Of a stretch of DNA of 31,097 nucleotides, positions 10,198 through 19,394 are shown in pieces. The DNA lies in NCBI GenBank assembly GCA_051453625.1, contig JBOZIK010000001.1, positions 250,795,040-250,826,136 of the forward strand. Direction: 5' to 3'. The notes under the pieces were generated by a model. That model did not search any database. It saw only the letters and a program-made list of their open reading frames with translations, and had not been told where the DNA came from. How positions within the stretch are numbered: the stretch's first letter is position 1; the number at the start of each line of letters is the position of its first letter. A program made the position numbers and the translations under genes. Origin of the DNA: Welwitschia mirabilis (taxonomy: Eukaryota; Gnetophyta; Gnetopsida; Welwitschiales).

Positions 10198-11640
10198 ATT
10201 TAGGACTAGAATGTTGGTTATCATTACACAAGTATGTAACTTGAGTTTAAAATTATTTACTTGTATAGTGTTGTATATATAGTTTTCTGTTATTTTTCTT
10301 TGCATTTTAATTTTTGATTTAATTTTATTATTGATTTACTTTTTATGTAAACTTGGGAATTACCACTACTATAAAAAACTTAGCCTATACCTTTTATTTA
10401 TGTAATATAGGTGATTATTCTACTTACTATCTAATTCTTGTTATTTTTTTCTTACTTGCTTCTATGGGTAAGGAGGGGGGAATCCTAGGCAAAATCCTTA
10501 CTTAAAAAACGATAAAGTTTCAATGGAATAATGTTGTTCAGACTAAGACTTTGGTCCCTTTTTATTTTAGCCTTCATTTATAAATGATGATGCTTTAGAG
10601 ATTCTTCCTTATTTAGAAAAGCATTCTCTAATCAATTTAACAACTCTAAACCTCATTCTATAAAGCAAAATGAAGGAAAAATGAATTTGTTATACAAATA
10701 TTTTTATTAATCTGTAAATTAAAGTGATAGATTCAACATGAATGTGAAGAAACTAATATGAGTTATCATATAAATCTATGGAAAATAATAACATTCTCAA
10801 GCCTACACCACCATGTTTACTACTTAGTACTTGAGAATGATGAGGAGAATACCAAAAGTTCTATACATAATAGTAACAACTCTTTTTTAAATGATGATGA
10901 TAAAATGATAGAATTACATGGTTAATGTCTCATATTCCACCCTCCAGGATATATCCAATGTAATAACAATGACGTTTCAACTTACCAACTAAACAAGAAT
11001 GATAAGGATGATTGTCTATTAGATGATAAAGATATTAGATTACTCTTCTAATATCCACTTACTTTTGGCATATCAATGTGATAGAAAAGCATCAACTCTA
11101 AAAAAATCTAAAGAATTTCTAATACATGTTTAACTTAATAATTACATTTCTCTTTGTGAGGTTTTTGATGAATCTATAAAGTTATATAATGACTACATTC
11201 AATAAAATAATGATTAAAACAATGAAGGAAAGAAGGATAAGAAAGAATCCATGGAGATTCAACAAAATTGAATATAAGATAGATTTATTAAACCAAATGA
11301 AATAACTAAACTTGAATATTTTAATCATATCAAGAATGTTTTTTTTCATCCCTTTCACTTATACTTCCATGAAGAACTCAAAATAAAATCCTTTCTTTTA
11401 TGCCTAATTCCACATTACCTTGTACTTTTGATAATGTTTAAACTTTTTGAAAACATGATTTAGAATTTCTTAGATACTTAAATTGGAAATAACCTTATCT
11501 TATTAATAAAAATGCATATATTAAGTTGAATTTTATAAAACTTCTTGGTTATATTAAACATGTCCTAATCAATAATCCTAAAAGTTTCATGACATTTTTT
11601 GGATTCATCCTTTCTTTTTGACTAGTATCATTGGTGTTTA
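10198..11640 (+). other. Interior of the Athila-like element, gag-pol not recognisable
   Basis: AT-rich sequence between the leader and the integrase tail. No protease DSG/DLG motif, reverse transcriptase YxDD or RNase H motif is readable in any plus-strand frame. Its length is too small for a complete gag-pol, so most of gag-PR-RT-RH was probably deleted. Confidence 0.45.
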
Positions 11641-11689
11641 CTCTACTGACTATCAATTATAATATCAATTATTTTATGAAATTATGCTT

Positions 11690-11971
11690 ACAACACCTTG
11701 CATGAGTTTGCAAATAGATTGTATAACTTTCAAATATATCAATTTTTTGTCTCTTATTTAGCTACTAAAATTTTTAAAGTTAAGAATTTCATTCATTATC
11801 CATTAATTATCTTCAAAAATTCTAATTTGTCTTTCATGTCCTTTTAATTAGCTTCTAGATGGTTTGGTCCTTATTCCATTAAGAAAGTGCATTCTAATGG
11901 CTCTATTAAGATTTTTAAATTAAACAATAGTGAAAAACTAAAGGTTAATTCATAAAAATTAAAACTTTATT
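11690..11971 (+). pseudogene. Integrase C-terminal part, Athila-like gypsy, decayed
   Basis: The integrase inserts the element's cDNA into the genome. At 11693 a plus-strand frame reads TPCMSLQIDCITF, in the place of the conserved 'TP.GMSPY..VYGK' segment. At about 11815-11862 another frame reads NSNLSFMSF, a stop, then LASRW, matching 'NSRL...PGKL.SRW'. This runs straight into FGPYSIKKVHSNGSIKIF (11863-11916), the GPY/F module, and then NNSEKLKVNS, a stop and KLK, matching the 'TFKVNG.RLK' end typical of Athila. About 150 bp seem to be missing between the first and second segments. Stops and a frame change show it is dead. The DDE catalytic core is not visible. Confidence 0.72.
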
Positions 11972-13541
11972 AATCACCTAATCATTGTCATTATACCATG
12001 AATAGACTTAAAGTAATCAACTTGGAAGATTCTCTTAATCAAGAGTAAAGACTTCCCTTTAACATTATCTAAATGATCTCTTAATTAGATTCTTTAATTA
12101 AGTTATATCACTATTTAATCATCTATTTACTTTTGTTTTATTCTAAAATTAATATGAGTTATCATGAAAGTAATTTTACTTTAGGGAACTTATAGTGATA
12201 CATTTGGATTTTAGCTAGTCTTGAGACATTTCCATGTCTATGAATTCTAATGTCTATGTCATTTTATTTAACTATCAATTATGTCAAATATAATGCTTTT
12301 CTTTATCCATGTACTTTATTGATCCACTATCTCAATGATCAAGTAATGTTTTCAAGATGGAAAAAGGTTTTTAAAAAATTACCACATCTAAGTTCATAAT
12401 GTCCTACTATAAGCACACTAGGGTAAATTTTCCTAAGAGGGGTCTTTGGTATTATAATGTAGTAGTTATGGAAATTCCACAAAGGGTTAGTTGGCCATGA
12501 TTTGGATTTAGCCTATGGATCCTTACCTTCTTTGTAGTAATTTCATTTCCCTCATCATCATGAATTGTGTTTGTTAATGCCTCCATTATCTTGATTTTCC
12601 ATAATTCTAATTACAAACTTTATAAGAACTTTAAACATATTAGTCCTTAAATGGTAAATGTCATTTGTTATTATCACTAAGGATTATATTGAATTATATT
12701 CCACATGTTACATTTATGCTTGATAGAATCATCATGAGATGTTTTCGTAATCAATGTCTTTATTAGATGATACTTTGTGATGTTTATCATTGAATCATGC
12801 ATCTCTAACATCAAACAATTTTATGACATATACTAAAGGGTCTTTCTAGATTAGCATTTAAATATACATTTTTTTAATCCATCTTCACTTATTTTTTTAA
12901 TAGTATTGATAAATGGTCTTCTTAAATTTATTTTTTCACTCACTTTTAGTCATTTAATAGTTAGTGCCATTACTAGTAACTTATCATTTTTTACACTCAT
13001 TTTATATTACTAACATTTCCTTATTTATCATCATTGTCCATCCATTCTATGTTCATTCCATTTTTCCTCTTAGTAAGTCTAATTCCTACTTTGCCTTATT
13101 TTACTTTTCATTTTTATTTTTCTTTTATGTTTGTGTTATTTTACTTTGTTATAGCCAATCTATTATCTTTGATGTACTTTTTACAATCTTTTTAATGATA
13201 GAGGGTTGTATCAAGATACCTTATTTATATTATCACATAGAGACCTTCAAGATCTAAGAGTTTAAATAATTCTTAGAGCCTCAAGCTAGTTTAATTATTG
13301 CATGTATTTATTTTATAATTTCTAGTGGTGTAATTTTATTGCGAAAAATTTATGCAATAATTCCTCACATTTTAAGTAGTCATAATATTGCCTTTGTTAA
13401 AAATTCTTAGTGATCTAACTATGATTATTGTGGTTAAATCATTATAACTATTACACTTTTATTTATCTTAACTAGAAAATAGTTTTTATGAGGTAATTCT
13501 TGGAAATTATTGGTTCTTGTATCATGAGCATTGTCATTTAT
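11972..13541 (+). other. Post-integrase region of the Athila-like element
   Basis: About 1.6 kb of AT-rich DNA between the integrase tail and the family C insertion. An open frame of 97 codons at 12964-13257 is very hydrophobic (Phe/Ile/Leu/Tyr-rich). Athila elements often carry an extra frame with membrane segments in this position, but T-rich DNA produces such frames by chance, so I do not call a gene. Confidence 0.35.
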
Positions 13542-13690
13542 TGTTGAAATATAAATGCACCCAGTGGCTTAGAAAGGAATTGAATAATGGAGGTTACAGA
13601 ATCTTAACCAACCTTCACCACCTTAACCATCCTCCTTTATGATGGTATCTTTTCATATTCTCATAACCATTTGCATTCCATACCCTTAGC

Positions 13691-13700
13691 TATAAATAAG
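13691..13700 (+). promoter_or_regulatory. TATA-box-like element of the family C LTR
   Basis: TATAAATAAG followed by ACCCTCTTCCCC matches the arrangement on the minus strand at 5556-5535. It is the probable start region of an LTR transcript. Confidence 0.5.
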
Positions 13701-14298
13701 ACCCTCTTCCCCTTTTCACCTTATTTTGTAACTGGAGAAGCCTTTACTATTGAACTTTGGAGCCTTAGAATCTTCAGAGTCTTTGAATCATCATTTTTAT
13801 TCAAGTATGATTTCTATGGTTTTTAATTCATTCTTGTGTGGTTCTTAGTTTTCCATTCTTTTCCTTACATATTAATGGAGTTTTCGTATGGACTACACAT
13901 ACCATATGTTAGCATTGTCGTAGGAAATTTACATCACAAAATATTGCAACTTATTTAAGTCTTGTAACAAGATTTTGATTTGGCTTATTAGATATTGATC
14001 TTAACTGACAATTTTTAAGTAAGGAAACTAAACTAGCTAGGGTAAATAGTTGTTTGGACTTGAAGGAGTGATACTCTTTGAAAGGAGTCCCAAGGCTATG
14101 GAAACAAACTACCAAGATGATTAGGGAAAATGTAACCAATTAACCATTTGTTCCTCTTGGATTTGTACAACTAGATTACTGAAATCTATTATGGAGTAAC
14201 AGTAAAGAAAGATTAACTCAAAAAGAAGCCTTGGTCTTTTCTAGTTTATACTTGCTCTCCTTTTTCACTTAAGAACTCTTTTCATTTCATATCTTGCC

Positions 14299-14415
14299 AT
14301 GGACCATGCTAGAAACTATGAAGGTTATAGTTCTCACACCATGCTATTTGTGTTTAACAAGTGTTTGAGTGGAGCATATAAAGAGGTGATTTATCTTACT
14401 AAGAAGGGCATTTGA
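14299..14415 (+). pseudogene. Truncated start of an unidentified retroelement ORF (family C)
   Basis: A 38-codon frame, MDHARNYEGYSSHTMLFVFN and onward, ends at a TGA. Its N-terminus is related to the 67-codon frame at 4738-4535 (MDHTKSYE). No domain is recognisable. It is likely the beginning of a gag-like protein cut short by mutation. Confidence 0.3.
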
Positions 14416-15040
14416 AATGTTGATTTTCTATGTTTTGCATGATAATTTATTAAAATGAAGAGATTTATTTATCATTGTAATTTATAATGCATTATATCTT
14501 ATAGTTGACCTTTGACATATAATGATTCTTGAGTTATCTTAAAAATAAGAAGTGTTTATTTCCTCGCGTATTTAAACATTATGTAAGTTATTTACCTCCT
14601 TTACCTAAAAAAATTATTATAAATTTATTTGTTTATGTATTTAGTTTTATTTAAGAATTGTCTACTTAAATATTTAAAAAGGCATTTATAAAAGTGAAAG
14701 ATTTTAGTTCTGGAATGTAGGATGTTACATATGCTTTGCTAATATTTTAGCTTCTAATCCATTTTAACACTTCATAAAGGGCTAATTCAAGGAATATTTA
14801 ATTGGATCTTTTAGAAATAAGTTAGAATATGTTTTTTATGTACTCAAACCATATGTGTGAATTTAATGCCTATCTTGTTATGCTGATCACTTTAAATATC
14901 ATTTTGCTTAAGAATTGATGAAATGCAATTTTTAATTAATAATGCATTTATATTTAAGATAAAGTAATATTTTTATCATCTAATTAAGTTTCCTTACTCC
15001 TATTCTTTCTCATTTGCTTTATTAGGGACTAATAAACACT
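14416..15040 (+). other. AT-rich 3' interior of the Athila-like element
   Basis: No open frame or motif of note. It ends in ATTAGGGACTAATAAACACT just before the polypurine-like tract. Part of it may belong to the family C insertion. Confidence 0.35.
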
Positions 15041-15057
15041 CAATTGAGGGGCTATAA
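15041..15057 (+). other. Polypurine-like tract of the Athila-like element
   Basis: CAATTGAGGGGCTATAA lies directly before the TGA start of the right LTR. The GAGGGG core is the likely plus-strand primer; the trailing TATAA is unusual. Confidence 0.5.
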
Positions 15058-15259
15058 TGAGTGGCCAACTTGTCCATACTTGCCAATGGTTTTGAGTGCT
15101 CTTTTAAGTACTTTTGACAAGTTTAATAATGAAATTGATTTTTTTAATATTAAAACTCAAAGACAAAAAATAATGCATAATTTGAATAAAAATGACAAAT
15201 TTTAGAGGATTTCAGGAGGTTTTTCACATGTTTGTCTATAAGAGGAAAGGAGATAATAC

Positions 15260-15446
15260 CCTACCACTAGATTCCATCTATCACCAAATTTTACCTACCA
15301 CCAAATTTCATCTACCACTAGATTTACCTACCATCAGATTCACCTACCATCATATTCTAAGGAGCCTAATTGGTAGTAAGATAAGGGAAGAAAACAAAAA
15401 CATATACAAGATCCCTCTATCACTTGATTCTAGCTATCATTAGATT
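15260..15446 (+). repeat. Short tandem repeats in the U3 of the 3' LTR
   Basis: Six consecutive 15-18-bp units at 15260-15358 (CTACCACTAGATTCCAT, CTATCACCAAATTTTA and so on) and two weaker ones at 15413-15446. The period and sequence match the array in the left LTR, so they were present when the element inserted. Confidence 0.72.
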
Positions 15447-15553
15447 TCAAGAATCTTAAGTGGTAAATACCTAATAAATAATTAGTTTCTTCTTTTACAT
15501 ATATTATAATGTAGTCATCTATCAGTTAGCACTTGTAACTCCCCATCCAAATC

Positions 15554-15569
15554 TATATAAACCCCCTTA
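15554..15569 (+). promoter_or_regulatory. TATA-box region of the 3' LTR
   Basis: TATATAAACCCCCTTA is identical to the motif in the left LTR at 9551-9566. Confidence 0.6.
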
Positions 15570-16181
15570 GGCATTCCATTTCTTCATCTTTATTTACATC
15601 AAAGTAGCTTGTGATATTAGATCCTTTTGTATAAGGAATTCATCCACTTATGAAAGAAGTTCTCCTTAGTATTTGATTTTGTTTCCTCCATTAAGGGACT
15701 ATTATTTGTAAGTGGATGTATTTGAAGTGCAATTGGTAATAAAATTAAGTATGCTTTTTCTCAAATTATCTCTCTCTATATTCCTTCTATTTTATATTAG
15801 TGTCAATTTAATGCTACTATATATTGAATATAATTATGATATAGAGCATAAGAACTAACATGAGTAATGACAAGTTTGTAAATTAGTTTAGTTAATTACA
15901 TTTGGAACATTTCATTTTTATTCCATCACATGCTTACTTTCATTTCATTACATTCCATTCCATCATTTGCTTTGTTGATTTTCTTCTCTAGTTATTAAAA
16001 TACCAAAAACAATGATGTGCCTCTACTTTAAATAAAGTGATCTTTCAGCATTACTTGTCTTTACCATTTTATGAAATTTAGATTATAGCCTATACTAACA
16101 TGTACGTTGTACTAAGAATAGGTTAAATTGCTAAAGATGAGACATATTTTTAATGCATTCCTAAGAGAGGAATAATGATCA

Positions 16182-16499
16182 TCTCTTTTATTAAACCTTA
16201 TTAACATACCCCTAGTGTGTATTTCATCATGTTTGTTCTAATTATTAATATGAAAAATTTACAATTAATCCTTTAAAAGTTTTGCATGGATTCTATTTTC
16301 ACATTAAAAATGGTGTACTTCTAGTTAATCAGTTATTACAACCTTATTCGCTTTATTCTCTTCATTTTTAGGATATTTTAAATGATTTTCCTACTCATTC
16401 CATAGTTCCTACTATCATTATTCTAGTAAATGCATCTTAAACTAAGAAATATTTAACTATTAGTTATGGCTTCAAACAAGCCACTATTTTATAGAATAT
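16182..16499 (-). other. Copia pol linker between integrase tail and RT, unreadable
   Basis: It lies between the recognisable 'DVIF' end of the integrase extension (16500) and the gypsy insertion point. Its length plus the 9030-8850 segment fits the normal distance from that point to the RT N-terminus. Stops occur in all minus frames and no motif is clear. Confidence 0.45.
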
Positions 16500-16556
16500 T
16501 ACATCCTATCATTATTCTACTTTCTTGGTAACAATATCATAAATATGATACAAACT
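16500..16556 (-). pseudogene. Copia integrase extension, right half after the inserted DNA transposon
   Basis: The minus strand reads LYHIYDIVTKKVE, three stops, then DVIF. This matches the segment 'YRLYDP.TKKV..SRDVIF' that ends the Copia integrase region. It is the direct continuation of the frame at 17265-17087, which stops at IFLGYI; only a few residues separate the two halves in intact elements. This pins the roughly 0.5-kb insertion between them. Confidence 0.7.
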
Positions 16557-16586
16557 TAATGTATAAAGTCCTCCGCTCTACCTCCT

Positions 16587-16609
16587 CACCTCACCTCACC
16601 TATATAACT
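16587..16609 (+). repeat. Left terminal inverted repeat, 23 bp
   Basis: It reads CACCTCACCTCACC then TATATAACT. It is the exact reverse complement of 17056-17078. C/T-rich imperfect similarity continues outward for about ten bases. Confidence 0.8.
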
Positions 16610-17055
16610 ATTGTCATTGCCTGCCTGCTATCTACATGTATTTACTCACTCACACAGAAACAACAATACTGGGGAAGTGGACTAGCAAGTAACATGTTGT
16701 TTTCTGGAACCAGTGAACTCCCATGTAGCCACAGAAACATCTATTTGATAGGCAGGAAACTCATAAGTATTGACACATCAACCGAGGGGACACAACTATG
16801 CTTCCACAACAAATGCACCAGGCAACAACACAAGTGAATGTGGGTGCCTTACTTTCATAACTAGTAGTAGTGGGGGGTCCAAAAGAATTATCCACAAAGG
16901 AAAGGAAGGGGAATATATACCCTTGGGCACCTCACTCTGTAGGTACCTTACCGAACGAAGCGTCCGAAAAACCTACATATACCCCCATATGGTGCGCCCA
17001 CCTCCCAGATGATAGGATGATACTATTACAACCAACTGTCGACATATGCCTTTCA

Positions 17056-17078
17056 AGTTATATAGGTGAGGTGAGGTG
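17056..17078 (-). repeat. Right terminal inverted repeat, 23 bp
   Basis: It reads AGTTATATA then GGTGAGGTGAGGTG on the plus strand, the exact reverse complement of 16587-16609, followed by a short GGT repeat. Confidence 0.8.
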
Positions 17079-17086
17079 GTGGTGGT

Positions 17087-17265
17087 GTGATATATCCAAG
17101 AAATATGCTAACATTAGACCATTCTAAAAAATTATTGATGGAGTATCTATGATAAAAAGCATTGTATCCATACTCTTTAAGCAAGCTTAGATCAGAATTC
17201 ACTTTATGTCATAACTCAAATGGAGTATCTCCTTAGAGGCTTTTCCTAGGAATCTAATAATATTA
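17087..17265 (-). pseudogene. Copia integrase C-terminal part, left half before the inserted DNA transposon
   Basis: Minus-strand frames read FLGKASKE, then TPFEL, a stop in place of Trp, HKVNSDLSLLKEYGYNAF, and after decay SNVSIFLGYI at 17115-17087. This matches the Copia 'K.P.E.W...KP..L..FG..A' and 'CIFVGY' segments that follow the integrase core. The TGA in place of TGG is a single G-to-A change. The frame is then broken by the MITE-like insertion and resumes at 16556. Confidence 0.75.
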
Positions 17266-18390
17266 AACTACACCCATCAATCTATGCTAATTTGATCTTA
17301 AATTAAAAAACAATGGATTATTTCATTAGGAACATATTTTTAAATTTGGAAACACTATTTTGATATGGGAAATATGATGATGTTGTCCATGATTCCATAC
17401 TTTGATTATTAACAAATGTACCTCTTTCTATTATCAATACATATCTATAAATATTTACATCCCACCTTGTTTTAAGATTGTTTTTTAAATTATTAAATTT
17501 TTTCTTAGTGCATCATTTTTGTGATAAATAAGAAATACTGAATCATAATTGTGTAAAATTATCTATGAATAAAATATAGGATAAATAATTATCACAAGAT
17601 AAGTTTAGCTAAAGGAATCAATATCTAAATACATCAAATTAAATAGTTTTATGGTTTATTTATGAATTTTTTAATTTTAAAACCATTATTTTATTAACCT
17701 TTAAATAATATTTACATTTACCAAAATATTTTATCAAAATGAAATAACCCACAGTGCAATATTTTAAAGTCATCGTAAATCCTATGTTGATGTGGGTAAG
17801 TCAAAAATGCTAAATGTTTCTCATTTTAATATTAGTCACCAATATTCTATTCAACTCAAAACAATGTATATCCTTTCATGTGATGCAATTTTCTTCATGA
17901 TATGATTTGATAATGCTTCAACCCATTAATCGTATTTTTTGAAAGAAACATTATGATCTCATTGTAAAATAAGAATTGACACTAAATTATATCTTAATTA
18001 TAAAGAATAATAAACATCATACAACATGATGGATTGACCATCATAAGTTATCGTGATGGTAGCAACTCCTTCAAACATCATGCATTTGCAACATGTGATA
18101 ATGAATCTTGTGATGATTTAAATTAGTTCAAAAGGTTTTATTATTACATACATGTTTATTACTACTAGAATCAAGGTACAAATTCATCTAATCATTAATA
18201 AGATAATCATTATTTGTTACATTAATATTATCAGAATGTACATTTATAAGACATGAGTTTTCCTATTCATTATTCTTATTGGGGATGAAACCTCTTTAAT
18301 TAGTATTTTTCTTCTCTTCTTTTTTAGCTTTCTTATTTACATAATATTTTTAATTATTTCTTTTTACTTCTTTTTATTTCATTGCTTCTT
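17266..18390 (-). other. Copia protease/integrase core region, unreadable
   Basis: By position this should hold protease, GAG-pre-integrase and the integrase DDE core of the minus-strand Copia element. The sequence is heavily decayed and AT-rich; I could not read a protease DTG or integrase HHCC motif. The length is somewhat short, so deletions are likely. Confidence 0.4.
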
Positions 18391-19250
18391 ACACCCAATA
18401 ATAGCATGTTTCACATGTCCATAGTTGAAGCATTATCCCTTGAACCTTTACTTATTATGATTCTTGTCCTAGATCATAATCATAACATTAAAAAATCTTG
18501 TCATATTTTTTACTTTTAGAGAAATTTTATGAGCATAAATGAGACCTGTCATGGTCTTAAAGGAAACAGTACAATGCTTTATTGTACTATAATAGATGTT
18601 TTTAGCACATTATATTCTAAGGAAAGATACCTTTATACATAATGTTTCAAATCACATTCTCTTAGGCCTCTTCCCATATGCTAGTAGTTGTTATTATATA
18701 TTAGGTAACTCTATTTCATAACTAAGATAAGATGAATAAGATTGTGATGTAAATTTTCTAGTTTCACAATCATTTATATAATTTTATCATCATTTTTGAT
18801 ATCATATACTTCTTTAATACTTTTCCACATGTCAAAGATTGTTTAATTACTACTAATTCTAATAGAAATCTGGGAACCATTTTCTACATAATACCAAATT
18901 TTATATGTTTATCTAATGTCCTAATTTATTTTTTGTCATTTTTAGTTTTTAATGGATTAGTTATCATGATATTTATCATTTGAATACATTTTAATCATTT
19001 TACTTCATACTTGAATATTATTAACTCCTTTGAGAATCAGTTCTAATGCCATAGGAATTTTCAATTTGGAAATTATTATTTCTTTTAAGGGAAGATTCAA
19101 TTTTGGTAATGTCAGAATTTCTTATTCCATATAGAACTATTCATAAAACCCTTTCCATCTTTTAATCTCATTTATCATCCCTCTTAGACCATAGTATTCT
19201 TGTTGGAGTTGTAAGATATATGTAAATTATCTTTCATAACTCTAGTAATA
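18391..19250 (-). pseudogene. Copia gag with zinc knuckle, decayed
   Basis: Gag forms the particle that packages element RNA. On the minus strand, near 18833-18775, a frame reads DMWKSIKEVYDIKNDDKII, matching the 'MWD.L...Y' segment common in Copia gag. At 18432-18391 it reads CFNYGHVKHAIIGC, the CX2CX4HX4C nucleic-acid-binding knuckle with its second Cys changed to Tyr (a TGT-to-TAT transition). Lys-rich sequence follows, as is usual after the knuckle. The region lies between the primer-binding site and pol, as expected. No continuous frame remains. Confidence 0.7.
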
Positions 19251-19252
19251 TA

Positions 19253-19264
19253 GCTCTAATACCA
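19253..19264 (-). other. Primer-binding site of the Copia element
   Basis: The minus strand reads TGGTATTAGAGC, one base from the plant initiator-tRNA-Met site TGGTATCAGAGC (C to T). It directly follows the 5' LTR, which fixes element orientation and LTR boundary. Confidence 0.8.
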
Positions 19265-19394
19265 AGAATAATAATTAATAATAATTAAAAAATAGAGGTA
19301 TAAAATATTTGTACTATTTTAATTGTTACATATGTAGATTATTATATTATATTATATCTTAATAGTTTCATTATTATCTTTAATAATACTAACA
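19265..19394 (-). repeat. 5' LTR of the Copia element (about 130 bp)
   Basis: The minus strand starts TGTTAGTATTATTAAAGATA at 19394 and ends AATTATTATTC against the primer-binding site. It aligns end to end with 7270-7402 and with 20443-20575. Confidence 0.75.

Larger units (their letters stand above)
13542..14415 (+). mobile_element. LTR-retrotransposon remnant, family C, nested in the Athila-like element
   Basis: It starts TGTTGAAATATAAATGC at 13542, carries GATGGTATCTTTTCAT at 13641, a TATA box at 13691 and, at 14299, an ATG opening MDHARNYEGYSSHTML. The same features in the same order occur on the minus strand at 5810-4535. In this copy the distance from LTR start to GATGGTATCT is about 100 bp, against about 200 bp in the other, so one has an indel. 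The right end is not defined and may extend to about 14730. It lies between integrase and 3' LTR of the gypsy element and therefore inserted later. Confidence 0.5.
9031..16181 (+). mobile_element. Ty3/gypsy LTR retrotransposon, Athila-like, internally deleted
   Basis: Two direct repeats of about 1.13 kb (9031-10174 and 15058-16181) flank a 4.88-kb interior. A tRNA-primer-site-like motif follows the left LTR, a polypurine-like GAGGGG precedes the right LTR, and an integrase C-terminus of Athila type (11690-11971) lies inside. Only about 1.5 kb separates the left LTR from the integrase tail, too little for gag, protease, RT and RNase H, so a large internal deletion is inferred. About 3 kb lies between integrase and the right LTR, the place where Athila elements carry an extra reading frame; part of it is a later family C insertion. 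The whole element splits the pol region of the minus-strand Copia copy. Target duplications are not clear. Confidence 0.8.
15058..16181 (+). repeat. 3' LTR of the Athila-like element
   Basis: It starts TGAGTGGCCAAC and ends near AATGATCA. It aligns with 9031-10174 across U3, TATA box, AATTGGTAATAAAATTAA (15731-15748) and the closing CCTAAGAGA. A frame at 15192-15443 is only the translation of the U3 repeats. Confidence 0.8.
16566..17090. mobile_element. Small non-autonomous inverted-repeat DNA transposon (MITE-like)
   Basis: A segment of about 0.5 kb, much richer in G and C than everything around it, is bounded by a perfect 23-bp inverted repeat (16587-16609 and 17056-17078). It splits a readable Copia integrase frame. 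The inverted repeats are C/T-rich outside (CACCTCACC units) and end in TATATAACT inside. The outer limits are uncertain: TATA occurs at 16562-16565 and 17091-17094 and may be a short target duplication, but this is weak in AT-rich DNA. Three overlapping frames inside (up to 92 codons) show no transposase motif. Superfamily unknown. Confidence 0.65.
7270..19394 (-). mobile_element. Copia LTR retrotransposon, short LTRs, interrupted by two later insertions
   Basis: On the minus strand the order is: LTR (19394-19265), primer-binding site (19264-19253), gag with zinc knuckle (about 19240-18391), integrase tail (17265-17087 and 16556-16500), reverse transcriptase (about 8880-8100), RNase H (7640-7403), polypurine tract and LTR (7402-7270). 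This integrase-before-RT order is diagnostic of Copia elements. The span is 12.1 kb, but it contains a 7.15-kb gypsy element (9031-16181) and a roughly 0.5-kb inverted-repeat element (about 16566-17090). Subtracting them leaves about 4.5 kb, normal for Copia. LTRs of about 130 bp are short, as in Ale-type lineages; the lineage is inferred from size only. Every domain carries stops or lost catalytic residues, so the copy is dead. No convincing 5-bp target duplication remains. Confidence 0.85.

Noticed and set aside
10090-10305. 71-codon minus-strand frame
   Set aside because: It spans the end of the gypsy 5' LTR and the primer-site region on the opposite strand, so it is a chance frame.
12964-13257. 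97-codon open frame encoding a very hydrophobic product
   Set aside because: The DNA is T-rich, which yields Phe/Ile/Leu/Tyr runs by chance. There is no motif, and it lies inside a decayed gypsy element. It is mentioned only as a possible env-like position.
15192-15443. 83-codon frame with repeated Leu-Pro-Thr-type pattern
   Set aside because: It is just the translation of the U3 tandem repeats of the 3' LTR.
9026-16186. Target-site duplication around the gypsy element
   Set aside because: The flanks read ACTAT on the left and TCTCT on the right. They are not identical, and the right LTR end is uncertain by several bases, so no duplication is claimed.
16559-17127. Three overlapping plus-strand frames (92, 80 and 85 codons)
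   Set aside because: All lie within or overlap the inverted-repeat element, in different frames, with no transposase motif. They are open because this segment is less AT-rich.
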